This document shows, in pieces, positions 1-7,691 of a stretch of 64,000 bases of DNA. The stretch spans positions 372,001 to 436,000 of the forward strand of contig NZ_CP032349.1 of the NCBI RefSeq assembly GCF_005222205.1, written 5' to 3'. The stretch's first letter is position 1, and every line of letters begins with the position of its first letter. The notes under the pieces are model-generated. The model was not told the DNA's origin. It did no database searches and worked only from the letters and a program-made list of their open reading frames with translations. The position numbers and the translations under genes were made by a program. The DNA is from Azospirillum brasilense. Lineage in GTDB: Bacteria; Pseudomonadota; Alphaproteobacteria; Azospirillales; Azospirillaceae.

Positions 1-356
1 CGCGTGTTCATCTCGATGCCGAGGAGGCCGACCGGCGCGCCGTCGATCAGGCCGGCCGCCGCGGGATCGCCGGCGTTCGGACGCGCGGCGATGTCGAGAA
101 GGGTCGGCGACGGCGAGGACAGGAAGCCGGGCCGGCCTTCCAGCACGGTCGCCCAGGCATCGCCGTCCGGGTCGGCGCTGCCGATCACGAGGAAGGGGAG
201 TTGGGCGTAGAAGTCGCGGTGCTGGTCGGGCATGAAGTCGCGGATGACCCGCTGCCCCACCATCGCCATCCGTTCGGCGACGCCGGCGCCGACCTTCTGC
301 TGCAGGAACGTTTCGCCCTCATGCCAGATCGGCAGCGTCTTCGTGGTCTCGCCCAT
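1..356 (-). CDS. Pyridoxamine 5'-phosphate oxidase family protein, 3' part missing
   Basis: Only the N-terminal ~118 residues are in the window; the rest lies beyond the left edge. The protein opens MGETTKTLPIWHEGETFLQQ and continues with a segment 'RDFYAQLPFLVIGSADPDG' typical of the split-barrel flavin-binding fold of the PNPOx-like family, where the stretch before 'G.AD..G' forms the first strands around FMN. Enzymes of this shape bind FMN or handle a nucleotide; the true substrate is unknown. The ATG at 356 has a GAGGAG ribosome site about 8 nt upstream. It lies 72 bp downstream of the glutathione S-transferase gene on the same strand, so the two are probably cotranscribed, perhaps for redox or xenobiotic stress. 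The family call is by eye from a partial sequence. Confidence 0.6.
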   Translation of the reverse strand, partial: MGETTKTLPIWHEGETFLQQKVGAGVAERMAMVGQRVIRDFMPDQHRDFYAQLPFLVIGSADPDGDAWATVLEGRPGFLSSPSPTLLDIAARPNAGDPAAAGLIDGAPVGLLGIEMNT

Positions 357-396
357 ATTCCGTCTCCTCGGTACCCGTCTCCCCGGTAGAAGAAGC

Positions 397-418
397 GGGC
401 GCGCCGGATCGCGCGCCC
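397..418 (-). other. Perfect hairpin between the GST and PNPOx-like genes
   Basis: Arms GGGCGCGC (397-404) and GCGCGCCC (411-418) pair perfectly around a 6-nt loop. No T-run follows on either strand, so it is not a standard intrinsic terminator. It could stabilise or attenuate the GST transcript before the downstream gene. Confidence 0.35.
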
Positions 419-428
419 GGGCAGCGCG

Positions 429-1043
429 TCACGCGGCGGTGAGCCCGGCCGGCGTCTGGGCGAAGGGGACGAAGCCCGGCAGCCCCTCGACCCGGCGGAG
501 GAAGGCGTTGACGGCCGGATAGCCCGACAGATCGACGTTGCCTTCCGGAGCGCGGGCGACGTAGCTGTAGATGGCGACATCGGCGATCGTCGGCTGGACG
601 CCGACCAGCCAGTCGCGGCCGGACAGGTGGCTGTCGAGCCGCTTCAGCAGGGTGTGTGCGCGGCCGATGACCTCGTCGGGGTTGAAGCCCGCGCCGAACA
701 CCGTGACCAGCCGCGCCGCCGCCGGGCCGTAGGCGACCTCGCCGGCCGCGACCGACAGCCAGCGCTGGACGGCCGCCGCGTTCCGGGCGTCCTCGGGCAG
801 CCAATCGCTGCGGCCGGCCTTCTTCGCCAGATAGACCAGGATGGCGTTCGAGTCCGAAACGACCACGCCGTCGTCCTCCAGCACGGGCACCTGACCGAAC
901 GGGTTCAGCGCCAGGAATTCGGGCGTCTTGTGCGCACCCGCCTTCAGGTCGACCTCGACCAGCTCGTGCGGCAGTCCGAGCAGGGACACGAACAGGCGGG
1001 CGCGGTGCGCGTGGCCCGACAGCGGGTGATGATAGAGCTTCAT
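429..1043 (-). CDS. Glutathione S-transferase
   Basis: 204 residues, the usual length of a soluble GST. The thioredoxin-like N-terminal domain (about 1-80) begins [20 protein letters not shown], with a likely catalytic Ser at the end of strand 1 (Ser9 in 'HPLSGHAHR'). It also has the glutathione-binding signature '[12 protein letters not shown]' followed by 'VSDSNAIL', which binds the gamma-glutamyl part. The C-terminal helical domain (about 88-200) carries the '[11 protein letters not shown]' N-capping motif. The enzyme would conjugate glutathione to electrophiles or reduce peroxides in the cytoplasm. The ATG at 1043 is preferred over upstream alternatives because AGGAG lies 7-8 nt before it. 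The flavin-binding protein gene follows on the same strand. The particular GST class and substrate cannot be read from the sequence. Confidence 0.9.
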   Translation of the reverse strand: MKLYHHPLSGHAHRARLFVSLLGLPHELVEVDLKAGAHKTPEFLALNPFGQVPVLEDDGVVVSDSNAILVYLAKKAGRSDWLPEDARNAAAVQRWLSVAAGEVAYGPAAARLVTVFGAGFNPDEVIGRAHTLLKRLDSHLSGRDWLVGVQPTIADVAIYSYVARAPEGNVDLSGYPAVNAFLRRVEGLPGFVPFAQTPAGLTAA

Positions 1044-1207
1044 GGCTGACTCCTGCGATGCCGGCCGGGACCGTCCCGATCCGCACACAGAGAGTGCGCC
1101 CTTCAGTCGATCATCGGAATGACCCGGTTTGGCAGTTCATCATTACAGCCAGTGCAATAATGCCGGTCGAAGAGGGGCGCTTAGGGTGATTGCGTTTGGC
1201 GCTTAAT

Positions 1208-1350
1208 CCCTCTCCCGCCCCGGGAGAGGGTGCCCGCGGAGCGGGCGGATGAGGGTAAAGCCAAGGATCAAGGCGCTTGCCGATTGCCGGGACCCTCGCC
1301 CTTCCCGCGCTTCGCGCGGGCCCCTCCTCCTCCCGGGGCGGGAGAGGGGG
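1208..1350. repeat. 143-bp palindromic repeat element, copy 1
   Basis: An interrupted palindrome. The left end (1208-1230) reads CCCTCTCCCGCCCCGGGAG and so on, and it returns inverted at the right end (about 1330-1350). G/C-rich sub-arms lie inside, built on 'GCCCGCGGAGCGGGC' and 'CCCGCGCTTCGCGCGGG'. A second copy of exactly the same length lies at 43504-43646. Together with the operator and promoter at 1387-1426 this explains most of the 418-bp gap between the GST and GntR genes (1044-1461). There is no open frame with coding character. It looks like an intergenic REP/BIME-like family; I see no transposase nearby. Confidence 0.8.
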
Positions 1351-1386
1351 TGATTGCAACAGTTCCGTTTGACCGCTCAGGCCGCC

Positions 1387-1415
1387 TTGACCTTCGGCCG
1401 CGTCCACGGCATTAT
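1387..1415 (+). promoter_or_regulatory. Putative sigma-70 promoter of the GntR gene
   Basis: TTGACC (1387-1392) lies 17 bp before CATTAT (1410-1415), which is four of six matches to the -10 consensus. The -10 box overlaps the operator palindrome that starts at 1413, as expected for autorepression. The promoter is inferred from spacing only. Confidence 0.35.
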
Positions 1416-1426
1416 GATGCATCATA
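1413..1426. promoter_or_regulatory. GntR operator 1, perfect 14-bp palindrome
   Basis: TATGATGCATCATA is a perfect palindrome 36 bp upstream of the GntR start. Thirteen of its 14 bases recur at 2191-2204, just upstream of the next gene. Paired sites before the regulator and before its likely target are the classical layout for a GntR-family autorepressor. Confidence 0.65.
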
Positions 1427-1461
1427 CATCGGATGACCGGCAGCGGCGGGAAGGGCGGAGG

Positions 1462-2145
1462 ATGAGCGGGTTCGATCTCACCCTTCTCGAACACGACAAT
1501 CTCGGCGGCACGATTTACCAGAAATTGTGCGAGGCCCTGATGAAGGGCGCCTTCAAGCCGAACGACCGCCTCAAGATCCGCGATCTGGCCGACCGGCTGG
1601 GGACGAGCGTCACGCCGGTGCGCGACGCCATCCTGCGGCTGGTGCAGGATCAGGCCCTGGTGCTGCGCTCGCCGCGCGACATCCGCGTCCCGATGCTGAC
1701 CCGGGCCACCTACCTGGAGATCCGCGACATCCGGGTCAATCTGGAGGGGCTGGCCGCCGCCCGCGCCGCCGAACAGGCCACGCCCGTCCAGATCGAAGCC
1801 CTGGAATCGCTGCTCAAGCGCAACGAGGAGGCGATGGCCGCCGGCAACACCGCGCTGGCCACCGAGCTCAACCAGATCTTCCATTTCAAGGTGTCCGAGT
1901 TCGCGGACATGCCGGTGCTCGGCGACATTCTGCGGCGGCTCTGGCTCCAGATGGGACCGTTGATCGCCGACGTCTACGGCGGCGCCGGGCGCACGATGAT
2001 CGACCATCACTACCCGCTGATGGACGCCATCCGCGGCCACGACGGTCCCGCCGCCGCCCGCGCCATCCAGGCCGACATCCTGCTGGCCAGCGGCCCGATC
2101 CTGGAGAGGATCGACGGCGTGCATCCCGAGCCGCTCGCCGTCTGA
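1462..2145 (+). CDS. GntR family transcriptional regulator (FCD/FadR type)
   Basis: 227 residues. The N-terminal winged helix-turn-helix (about 12-80) has the GntR signature 'LKIRDLADRLGTSVTPVRDA', where 'TSVTPVRDAILRL' is the recognition helix. It is followed by a wing and an all-helical FCD ligand-binding domain (about 90-220) with 'EIRDIRVNLEGLAA' and a His-rich helix 'MIDHHYPLMDAI' that would hold metal or an acid ligand. The ATG at 1462 is preceded by GGGCGGAGG. The gene sits between two copies of the operator palindrome and reads into the kinase/phospho-lyase pair at 2240-4612, so it most likely represses itself and that pair until the substrate or an intermediate is present. The ligand is not known. 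Confidence 0.88.
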   Translation: MSGFDLTLLEHDNLGGTIYQKLCEALMKGAFKPNDRLKIRDLADRLGTSVTPVRDAILRLVQDQALVLRSPRDIRVPMLTRATYLEIRDIRVNLEGLAAARAAEQATPVQIEALESLLKRNEEAMAAGNTALATELNQIFHFKVSEFADMPVLGDILRRLWLQMGPLIADVYGGAGRTMIDHHYPLMDAIRGHDGPAAARAIQADILLASGPILERIDGVHPEPLAV

Positions 2146-2190
2146 TTCCCCGCCGATCCCATCCGCTCCCTCAGCCGATCCACCCGCCAC

Positions 2191-2204
2191 TATGATGCAT
2201 CAAA
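2191..2204. promoter_or_regulatory. GntR operator 2
   Basis: TATGATGCATCAAA matches operator 1 at 13 of 14 positions. It lies 35 bp upstream of the start of the kinase gene, in the 94-bp gap after the GntR stop, suggesting a separately repressed promoter for the kinase/phospho-lyase pair. Confidence 0.6.
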
Positions 2205-2239
2205 CATTGACCGCTTCGAACCACGAGGAGACACCGGCG

Positions 2240-3289
2240 ATGACACCGGCCCCGACCCAGGGTGACGTTCTGACCACCGCCGCGCCGGCAATCTCCACGG
2301 AGGAGGCCGGCGCCATCCTGCAGCGCTGGTTCGGCGTGACCGGCACCGTCCGCGAGCTGAGCAGCGAGCGCGACCGAAATTTCCACATCGCTGCCCCGGA
2401 TGGGCAGGGCTATGTGCTGAAGTTCACCAACCCGGCGGAGCCTCAACCCGTCACAAGCTTCCAGACCGGGGCCATGCAGCATGTGGCCGTCCGCGACCCC
2501 GCCCTGCCGGTGCCGCGGGTCGTGCCGACGCTGGACGGGGAGGTCCAGGCGATCGTCCGGATCGACGGCAGCGCCATGGTCCTTCGGCTGCTGACCTATC
2601 TCGAAGGAACGCCGCTCCACGCCGCGCCGCCCTCGCCGGGGCTGATGCGGGCGTTGGGAACGACTCTGGCCCGGCTGGACCGGGCGCTGGCCGACTACGA
2701 GCATCCCGGCTCGGAGCGCGACCTGCTGTGGGACATCAGCCGCACCGCCGGCGTCGCCGACCGGCTGCACTATGTGACCGACGACCGGCGGCGCCGGATG
2801 GTCGAGCGCTTCGTCGCCCGCTTCACCGACGAGATCGCCCCCCGGCTGCCCGCCCTGCGCCATCAGGTGATCCACAACGACCTGAACCCCCACAACGCGG
2901 TGGTCGATCCGGTCGGGCATGAGGCGGTCACCGGGATCATCGATTTCGGCGACGCGCTGCGGGCACCGCTGGTCAACGATCTGGCGACGGCGCTCGCCTA
3001 CCACGTCACCAGCGGCGAGACGCCCTTCGGCTCGGTGGTCGAGATGACCCGCGCCTACAACGCCGTGCTGCCGCTGACGGCGGACGAGGTGGAGTTGCTG
3101 CCCGATCTGGTGGCGGGCCGCCTCGCCCTGACCATCGGCATCACAAGCTGGCGGGCGGCCGAATACCCCGCCAACGCCGCCTACATCCTGCGCAACGCCG
3201 AACGCGCCTTCGCCGGCCTGGACCGGCTGACCGGCGACGAGGCCGCCACCGCCCGCCGCCTGCTCCATCTCGCCTGCCAGAAAGTGTGA
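2240..3289 (+). CDS. Aminoglycoside-phosphotransferase-fold kinase, hydroxylysine-kinase-like
   Basis: 349 residues with the APH (choline-kinase-like) fold. The nucleotide-binding lobe is N-terminal and contains 'GYVLKFTNP', which supplies the ATP-binding Lys. The catalytic loop is 'HQVIHNDLNPHNAVV', with the Asp of HxD and the metal-binding Asn, and it is followed by 'IIDFGDA', the metal-chelating Asp. The ATG at 2240 is preferred because GAGGAG lies just upstream; a farther ATG at 2192 would overlap the operator. The next gene, 6 bp away, is a class III PLP enzyme. This pairing matches the hydroxylysine kinase / phospho-hydroxylysine lyase and ethanolamine-phosphate lyase families. The enzyme probably phosphorylates the hydroxyl of a small amino alcohol; hydroxylysine is one candidate. 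Antibiotic resistance is unlikely in this setting. Confidence 0.75.
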   Translation: MTPAPTQGDVLTTAAPAISTEEAGAILQRWFGVTGTVRELSSERDRNFHIAAPDGQGYVLKFTNPAEPQPVTSFQTGAMQHVAVRDPALPVPRVVPTLDGEVQAIVRIDGSAMVLRLLTYLEGTPLHAAPPSPGLMRALGTTLARLDRALADYEHPGSERDLLWDISRTAGVADRLHYVTDDRRRRMVERFVARFTDEIAPRLPALRHQVIHNDLNPHNAVVDPVGHEAVTGIIDFGDALRAPLVNDLATALAYHVTSGETPFGSVVEMTRAYNAVLPLTADEVELLPDLVAGRLALTIGITSWRAAEYPANAAYILRNAERAFAGLDRLTGDEAATARRLLHLACQKV

Positions 3290-3295
3290 ACCGCC

Positions 3296-4612
3296 ATGAC
3301 CATGATCAACGCCTACGCGCCCGACTCCGCCGGGACCCTGCCGGAGCGCGAGCGCGCCCTGATCGCCCGCCGCGAGAAGCTGCTCGGCCCGGCCTACCGG
3401 CTGTTCTACGCCGACCCGATCCATGTCGTGCGCGGGGAGGGCTCATCCCTCTATGACGCCGAGGGCAACCGCTATCTGGACGCCTACAACAACGTCGCCT
3501 CGGTCGGGCATTCGCGGCCGGAGGTGGTGGAGGCGATGGCCCGGCAGGCGGCCGTGCTGAACACCCACACGCGCTACCTGACGGACGGCATCCTCGACTT
3601 CGCCGAAGCCTTCCTGGCGGAGTTCCCGGCGGAACTGTCGCACCTGATGCTGACCTGCACCGGCAGCGAGGCCAACGATCTGGCCCTGCGCGTCGCCCGC
3701 GTCCACACCGGCGGCACCGGCGTCGTCATCGCGCACAACGCCTACCACGGCGTGACCTCGGCGCTGGCCGAGATGTCGCCCTCGCTGGGGGCTGCCGTGA
3801 AGTTGGGCGACCATGTCCGCGTGGTGCCGGCGCCCGACGGTTACCGCATGCCGGAGACCGAGGTCGGCGCCGCCTTCGCGCGCTCCGTGGAGGCGGCCAT
3901 TGCCGACCTGCGCGAGAAGGGGATCGCCCCGGCGGCGCTGCTGGTCGACACCATCTTCTCCAGCAGCGGCGTCTTCACCGATCCGGCCGGCTTCCTCGCC
4001 CCGGCGGTGGAGGTGATGCGCAAGGCCGGCGGCCTCTTCATCGCCGACGAGGTGCAGCCGGGCTTCGGCCGGCTCGGCACCCACATGTGGGGCTTCGCGC
4101 GCCACGGGCTGGTGCCCGACATCGTGACGGTCGGCAAGCCGATGGGCAACGGCCACCCGGTGGCGGGCGCGGTGTTCCGGCCGGAGGTGATCGAGGCGTT
4201 CGGCAAGAGCCAGCGCTATTTCAACACCTTCGGTGGCAACCCGGTGTCCTGCGCGGTGGCGCTCGCGGTGCTGCGCGTGATCAAGGCGGACCGCCTGCAG
4301 GAGAACGCCCTGACCGTCGGCACGGAAATGATCGACGGCCTGCGCGGGCTCGCCGCCAAGCACGAGCTGATCGGCGACGTGCGCGGCAGCGGTCTGTTCA
4401 TCGGCGTCGAGATGGTGCGCGACCGCAAGCTGAAGACCCCGGCGTCGGAGGAAACGGCCCGCGTGGTGAACGGGATGCGCCGGCGCCGGGTGCTGATCAG
4501 CGCGACCGGACAGGAGGGGCACATCCTGAAGATCCGCCCGCCGCTGGTCTTCTCGTCCGAGGACGCGAAGCTGTTCCTCGCCACGCTCGACGACGTGCTG
4601 ACGACGCTGTGA
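3296..4612 (+). CDS. Class III PLP enzyme, aminotransferase or amino-alcohol phosphate phospho-lyase
   Basis: 438 residues, normal for fold-type I class III enzymes. The PLP lysine is Lys281 in 'DIVTVGKPMGNGHPVAGA'. The cofactor Asp lies in 'LFIADEVQPGFGRLG', and the phosphate-binding 'CTGSEAND' is upstream. The 'VGKPMGNGHP' version of the lysine loop is the one I associate with AGXT2L-type phospho-lyases, which eliminate phosphate and ammonia from phosphoethanolamine or 5-phosphohydroxylysine, rather than with plain transaminases. The kinase gene 6 bp upstream would supply such a phosphate ester. The pair would convert a hydroxy-amine to an aldehyde plus ammonia and phosphate in the cytoplasm. 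A conventional aminotransferase cannot be excluded from sequence alone. Confidence 0.78.
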   Translation: MTMINAYAPDSAGTLPERERALIARREKLLGPAYRLFYADPIHVVRGEGSSLYDAEGNRYLDAYNNVASVGHSRPEVVEAMARQAAVLNTHTRYLTDGILDFAEAFLAEFPAELSHLMLTCTGSEANDLALRVARVHTGGTGVVIAHNAYHGVTSALAEMSPSLGAAVKLGDHVRVVPAPDGYRMPETEVGAAFARSVEAAIADLREKGIAPAALLVDTIFSSSGVFTDPAGFLAPAVEVMRKAGGLFIADEVQPGFGRLGTHMWGFARHGLVPDIVTVGKPMGNGHPVAGAVFRPEVIEAFGKSQRYFNTFGGNPVSCAVALAVLRVIKADRLQENALTVGTEMIDGLRGLAAKHELIGDVRGSGLFIGVEMVRDRKLKTPASEETARVVNGMRRRRVLISATGQEGHILKIRPPLVFSSEDAKLFLATLDDVLTTL

Positions 4613-4746
4613 GTGACGGCGCTTTAAGCCGCGCCGCCCCGCTGAGCCCCTTCAGCCGAGCGGTGTCCGTCCGGTAAGGGTCCCCGGCCTCCTCCCTCGG
4701 GCGGACGTCGCCCGAACAGGCGAAGCTCCGCCCGCCGGCCTTGCCG

Positions 4747-5367
4747 TCACCAGTCGGTCGGGCAGGAACGGCAGTCGGTCATCAGCGCATCCTGGAAGAT
4801 GGCAAAGCGGATCTTCGCGCCCTCCAGGTTGGCCTGCGACAGGTTGGTCAGGGACAGCTTGGCTTCCTGGAGGTTGGCGCCCTCCAGGTTGGCGCCGGTG
4901 AGGTCGGCCTTGTCGGCGCGCAGCGCCTCAAGATTGGCGGCGGTCAGGTCGGCCTGCCGCAGGTCGGCGCCGTTGGCGCGGGCGAATTCCAGGTTGGCGC
5001 CGCGCAGGCGGGCGCCGGACAGGCGCGTGCCCTGGAGGAAGGCGGTGCGCAGATCGGCGCCGTCGAGGATCGCCCCGCTGAGGTCGGCCCCGCGCAGATC
5101 GGCGTGGCGCAGGTCGGCCCGCATCAGGTTGGCGCCGCGCAGGTCGGCGCCGGCCAGCGACAGGCTGCGCAGGTTGCGATGGCGCAGGTCGATGCCGGGG
5201 CAGACGGTCTTGGCCGTGAGGACGCAGCCGGCGACCTCGGTGACGCGCTCCTCCTCGCCGCCGCCGAGGCTGGCGGTTTCCACCTCCGCCGCGAGCGGGG
5301 CGGTGAGCGGGCCGGACAGGGACAGCAGGGCGCACAGGGCGAAGGCGGGCCGGAAGAGGCGGTTCAT
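4747..5367 (-). CDS. Secreted pentapeptide-repeat protein
   Basis: 206 residues. A Sec signal peptide (about 1-27, ending in LAAEVE) is followed by a short linker with two cysteines. From about residue 65 to 190 there are continuous A(D/N)LxX pentapeptides, such as 'GADLRGANLMRADLRHADL', which form a right-handed quadrilateral beta-helix. The C-terminus 'DCRSCPTDW' adds two more cysteines, so disulfides in the periplasm are plausible. The ATG at 5367 is preferred over one at 5382 because GGGAG lies before it. It is 99 bp downstream of the PQQ dehydrogenase on the same strand. From memory, with moderate confidence, pentapeptide-repeat genes also neighbour PQQ alcohol dehydrogenases in Pseudomonas, suggesting an accessory role. 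No enzymatic function can be assigned. Confidence 0.82.
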   Translation of the reverse strand: MNRLFRPAFALCALLSLSGPLTAPLAAEVETASLGGGEEERVTEVAGCVLTAKTVCPGIDLRHRNLRSLSLAGADLRGANLMRADLRHADLRGADLSGAILDGADLRTAFLQGTRLSGARLRGANLEFARANGADLRQADLTAANLEALRADKADLTGANLEGANLQEAKLSLTNLSQANLEGAKIRFAIFQDALMTDCRSCPTDW

Positions 5368-5466
5368 GGGGAGAACTCCCATCGCTGCAAGGCATGAGGG
5401 TCGGGGCGGGGAAACGAACCGGTCGAGCCCGCTTCCCCGCCCCGCCGGGCGTTCATTTGGTGGCGG

Positions 5467-7377
5467 TCACTTGGCGCTGGAGACCTTCACGTCGGCCAGC
5501 TTGAACACCCAGAAGGAGCCGCCCTGGGTCACGCGGGTGGTCAGGTCGGCGAGGTCGCCACCCCACAGCGGCACGGCGCCGCCATAGCCGGTGGTGATGC
5601 CGACATACTGCACCCCGTCCAGCTCCCAGGTGACCGGGGAGGAGATGATGCCGGAGCCGGTCTGGAACTTCCAAAGCTCCGCCCCGGACTTGGCGTCGAA
5701 CGCCTTGACGTAGCCGTCGCCGGTCCCGGTGAAGACCAGCCCGCCGGCGGTCGCCAGCGTGCCGGACCACAGCGGCAGCTCCTCCTTGTGCTCCCAGGCG
5801 ACCTTGCCGGTCGTCGGGTCGATGGCGCGCAGGACGCCGACATGGTCCTCGAACATCTTGTGGATGCGGAAGCCCATGCCGAGATAGGCGGAGCCGGGGT
5901 TGTAGCCGACATGCTCCGTCCAATAGTCCTCCTTCCAGTGGTTGGCGGCGATGTAGAACAGGCCGGTGTCCTCGCTGTAGGACATCGGGTTCCAGTTCTT
6001 GCCGCCGAGGAAGGGCGGGGAGACCTCGACCGCCTTGCCGCGCTTCTCGCCCTCGGCGGGGGGCGGCGGGCGCTGGCCCTCGACCTCGATGGGGCGGCCG
6101 GTCTTCAGGTCGATGCCCTTGGCCCAGGTGATGCCGTCCACGAAGGGGAAGGCCGCCAGCACGCTGTTCGGCTTGTTCGCTTCGCCGCCCGCCGTCGCCA
6201 GCTTCGTCCGGTCGGTGACGTAGAAGAAGCCGTTGCGGTCGGCGTGGGCGGTCGCCTTCACCGTCTTGCCCGACGCGTCCTTGTAGTCGAACAGCACCAG
6301 CTCGTTGTTGCCGGAGAAGTCCCAGGTGTCGTTGGGGGTGTGCTGGTAGAAGCCCTTCAGCTCGCCCGTGGTCGGATCGACGTAGGCCTGGCCGGAGGTG
6401 TAGAGGCTGTCGCCGGGCCAGCGCGCCCAGCCGTTCCACGGCGCCGGGTTGCCGGTGCCGATGACGATGGTGTTGGTCTCCACGTCGAAGGTGGCGCTCT
6501 GCCAGGGCGCGCCGCCGCCGTGGTTCCAGGCCTCGACGAGCTGCCCGTCCTTGTCGCGCGGCCAGGACGGCGCCTTGGCGTTGCCGGTCGGGGTGCTGTC
6601 CTTGCCGTCGAGCCGGCCCATGTGGCCCTCGACCAGCGGCCGCATCCAGATCTCCTCGCCGGTGTCGGGGTCGCGGGCGAACAGGCGCCCGACCACGCCG
6701 AACTCGTCGCCCGACGAGCCGTGGATCAGCAGCATGCGCCCGGTCTTCTGGTCCTTCACGACGGTCGGCGCGCCGGTCATGGTGTAGCCGACCTTGTGAT
6801 CGGCGAACTTCTTGCGCCAGACGACCTTGCCGGTGTCCTTGTTCAGCGCGACGAGGGAAGCGTCGAGCGTGCCGAAGAACACCTTGTCGCCGTAGATCGC
6901 CGCCCCGCGGTTGACCACGTCGCAGCAGGGCCGGATGTCGTCGGGCAGGCGGTGGGCGTAGGTCCACAGCCGCTTGCCGGTGCGGGCGTCCAGCGCGAAC
7001 ATCCGCGAGTAGGAGGCGGTGACGTAGATCACCCCGTCATGCACCAGCGCCTGCGTCTCCTGCCCGCGCTGCTTCTCGTCGCCGAAGGAGAAGGACCAGG
7101 CGGGGACCAGCCGCGACACGCTGGTGGTGTCGATCTGCTTCAGCGGGCTGAAGCGCTTGCCCTCCACCCCCATGCCGTACATCAGCACGTCGCCGGCCGA
7201 TTTGGCGTCGTTGGCGATGTCGTCCCAGGTGACGTCCGCCGCCTGGGCGCTTCCCCAGGCCACCGGAGCGGTGGAGGCCAGGAAGCCGGCGACCACCGCG
7301 GTGACGATCCGCCGCCGGATTCGTCCGGCCCCGGTGTCCGCCTTGGGTCCCGGCTTGGTGTGCAAGGATGAAGTCAT
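5467..7377 (-). CDS. PQQ-dependent methanol/ethanol-family alcohol dehydrogenase, calcium type
   Basis: 636 residues. An N-terminal signal peptide (to about 45, 'GSAQA-ADVTW') is followed by an eight-bladed propeller without a cytochrome domain. The vicinal cysteines that form the disulfide over PQQ are Cys151-Cys152 in 'DIRPCCDVVNRG'. The catalytic Asp is Asp353 in 'NDTWDFSGNNE'. Lanthanide-dependent XoxF/PedH enzymes have a second Asp two residues later, but here that residue is Ser355, so a Ca2+-dependent ExaA/PedE-like enzyme is predicted. It would oxidise primary alcohols in the periplasm and pass electrons to a cytochrome c not encoded nearby. The ATG at 7377 follows GGGGGAAA. It is divergent from a sensor/regulator pair that probably controls it. 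Confidence 0.92.
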   Translation of the reverse strand: MTSSLHTKPGPKADTGAGRIRRRIVTAVVAGFLASTAPVAWGSAQAADVTWDDIANDAKSAGDVLMYGMGVEGKRFSPLKQIDTTSVSRLVPAWSFSFGDEKQRGQETQALVHDGVIYVTASYSRMFALDARTGKRLWTYAHRLPDDIRPCCDVVNRGAAIYGDKVFFGTLDASLVALNKDTGKVVWRKKFADHKVGYTMTGAPTVVKDQKTGRMLLIHGSSGDEFGVVGRLFARDPDTGEEIWMRPLVEGHMGRLDGKDSTPTGNAKAPSWPRDKDGQLVEAWNHGGGAPWQSATFDVETNTIVIGTGNPAPWNGWARWPGDSLYTSGQAYVDPTTGELKGFYQHTPNDTWDFSGNNELVLFDYKDASGKTVKATAHADRNGFFYVTDRTKLATAGGEANKPNSVLAAFPFVDGITWAKGIDLKTGRPIEVEGQRPPPPAEGEKRGKAVEVSPPFLGGKNWNPMSYSEDTGLFYIAANHWKEDYWTEHVGYNPGSAYLGMGFRIHKMFEDHVGVLRAIDPTTGKVAWEHKEELPLWSGTLATAGGLVFTGTGDGYVKAFDAKSGAELWKFQTGSGIISSPVTWELDGVQYVGITTGYGGAVPLWGGDLADLTTRVTQGGSFWVFKLADVKVSSAK

Positions 7378-7691
7378 GCGTTTCCCCCGTGAAAGGCCGA
7401 TTTTTGCCGGGGCGGATCGTCCGCCCGATCCGCCCCGGTTCCGGCACCGCGTCTTACGCCCCCAATGTTCGTCTTGGCGGTTCTTCGGTTCCATTGGACG
7501 ATACGGGGACGAAACTCTGGCAATGGGCGCGTGACAGTGTCCCGGAGGGGGCGGGAAAAAATCCCGGCGCCGCGGCAAAAGGCCCGGCCGCCCGCCGCGT
7601 CTTGGTCGAAGGACGCATGGCGGGGAGACCGGTTGTTTCGCTAACATTCCGCCGATGGTCCTATGGGGCGTGTCGGAAGGATCAGACGGCG
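7378..7691. other. Divergent regulatory gap between the alcohol dehydrogenase and the sensor kinase
   Basis: 314 bp with no frame of coding character. It must hold both divergent promoters and probably response-regulator sites. I did not find a convincing -35/-10 pair or a clean palindrome. A GGAAGG ribosome site about 9 nt before 7692 serves the kinase. Confidence 0.5.

Noticed and set aside
2240-3289. Aminoglycoside-resistance gene.
   Set aside because: The fold is shared, but the adjacent phospho-lyase and GntR operators indicate metabolism of a small amine.
4698-4714. CGGGCG-GACGT-CGCCCG hairpin between convergent genes as a terminator.
   Set aside because: The stem is only 6 bp with no T-run; such G/C stems are common in this sequence by chance.
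5788-7371. A 527-codon open frame antisense to the PQQ dehydrogenase, and similar long antisense frames at 9783-12179 and 26471-29062.
   Set aside because: High third-position G+C suppresses stops on the opposite strand. Their products are low-complexity Arg/Gly/Val/Ala chains without domain motifs, while the sense frames carry complete recognised proteins.
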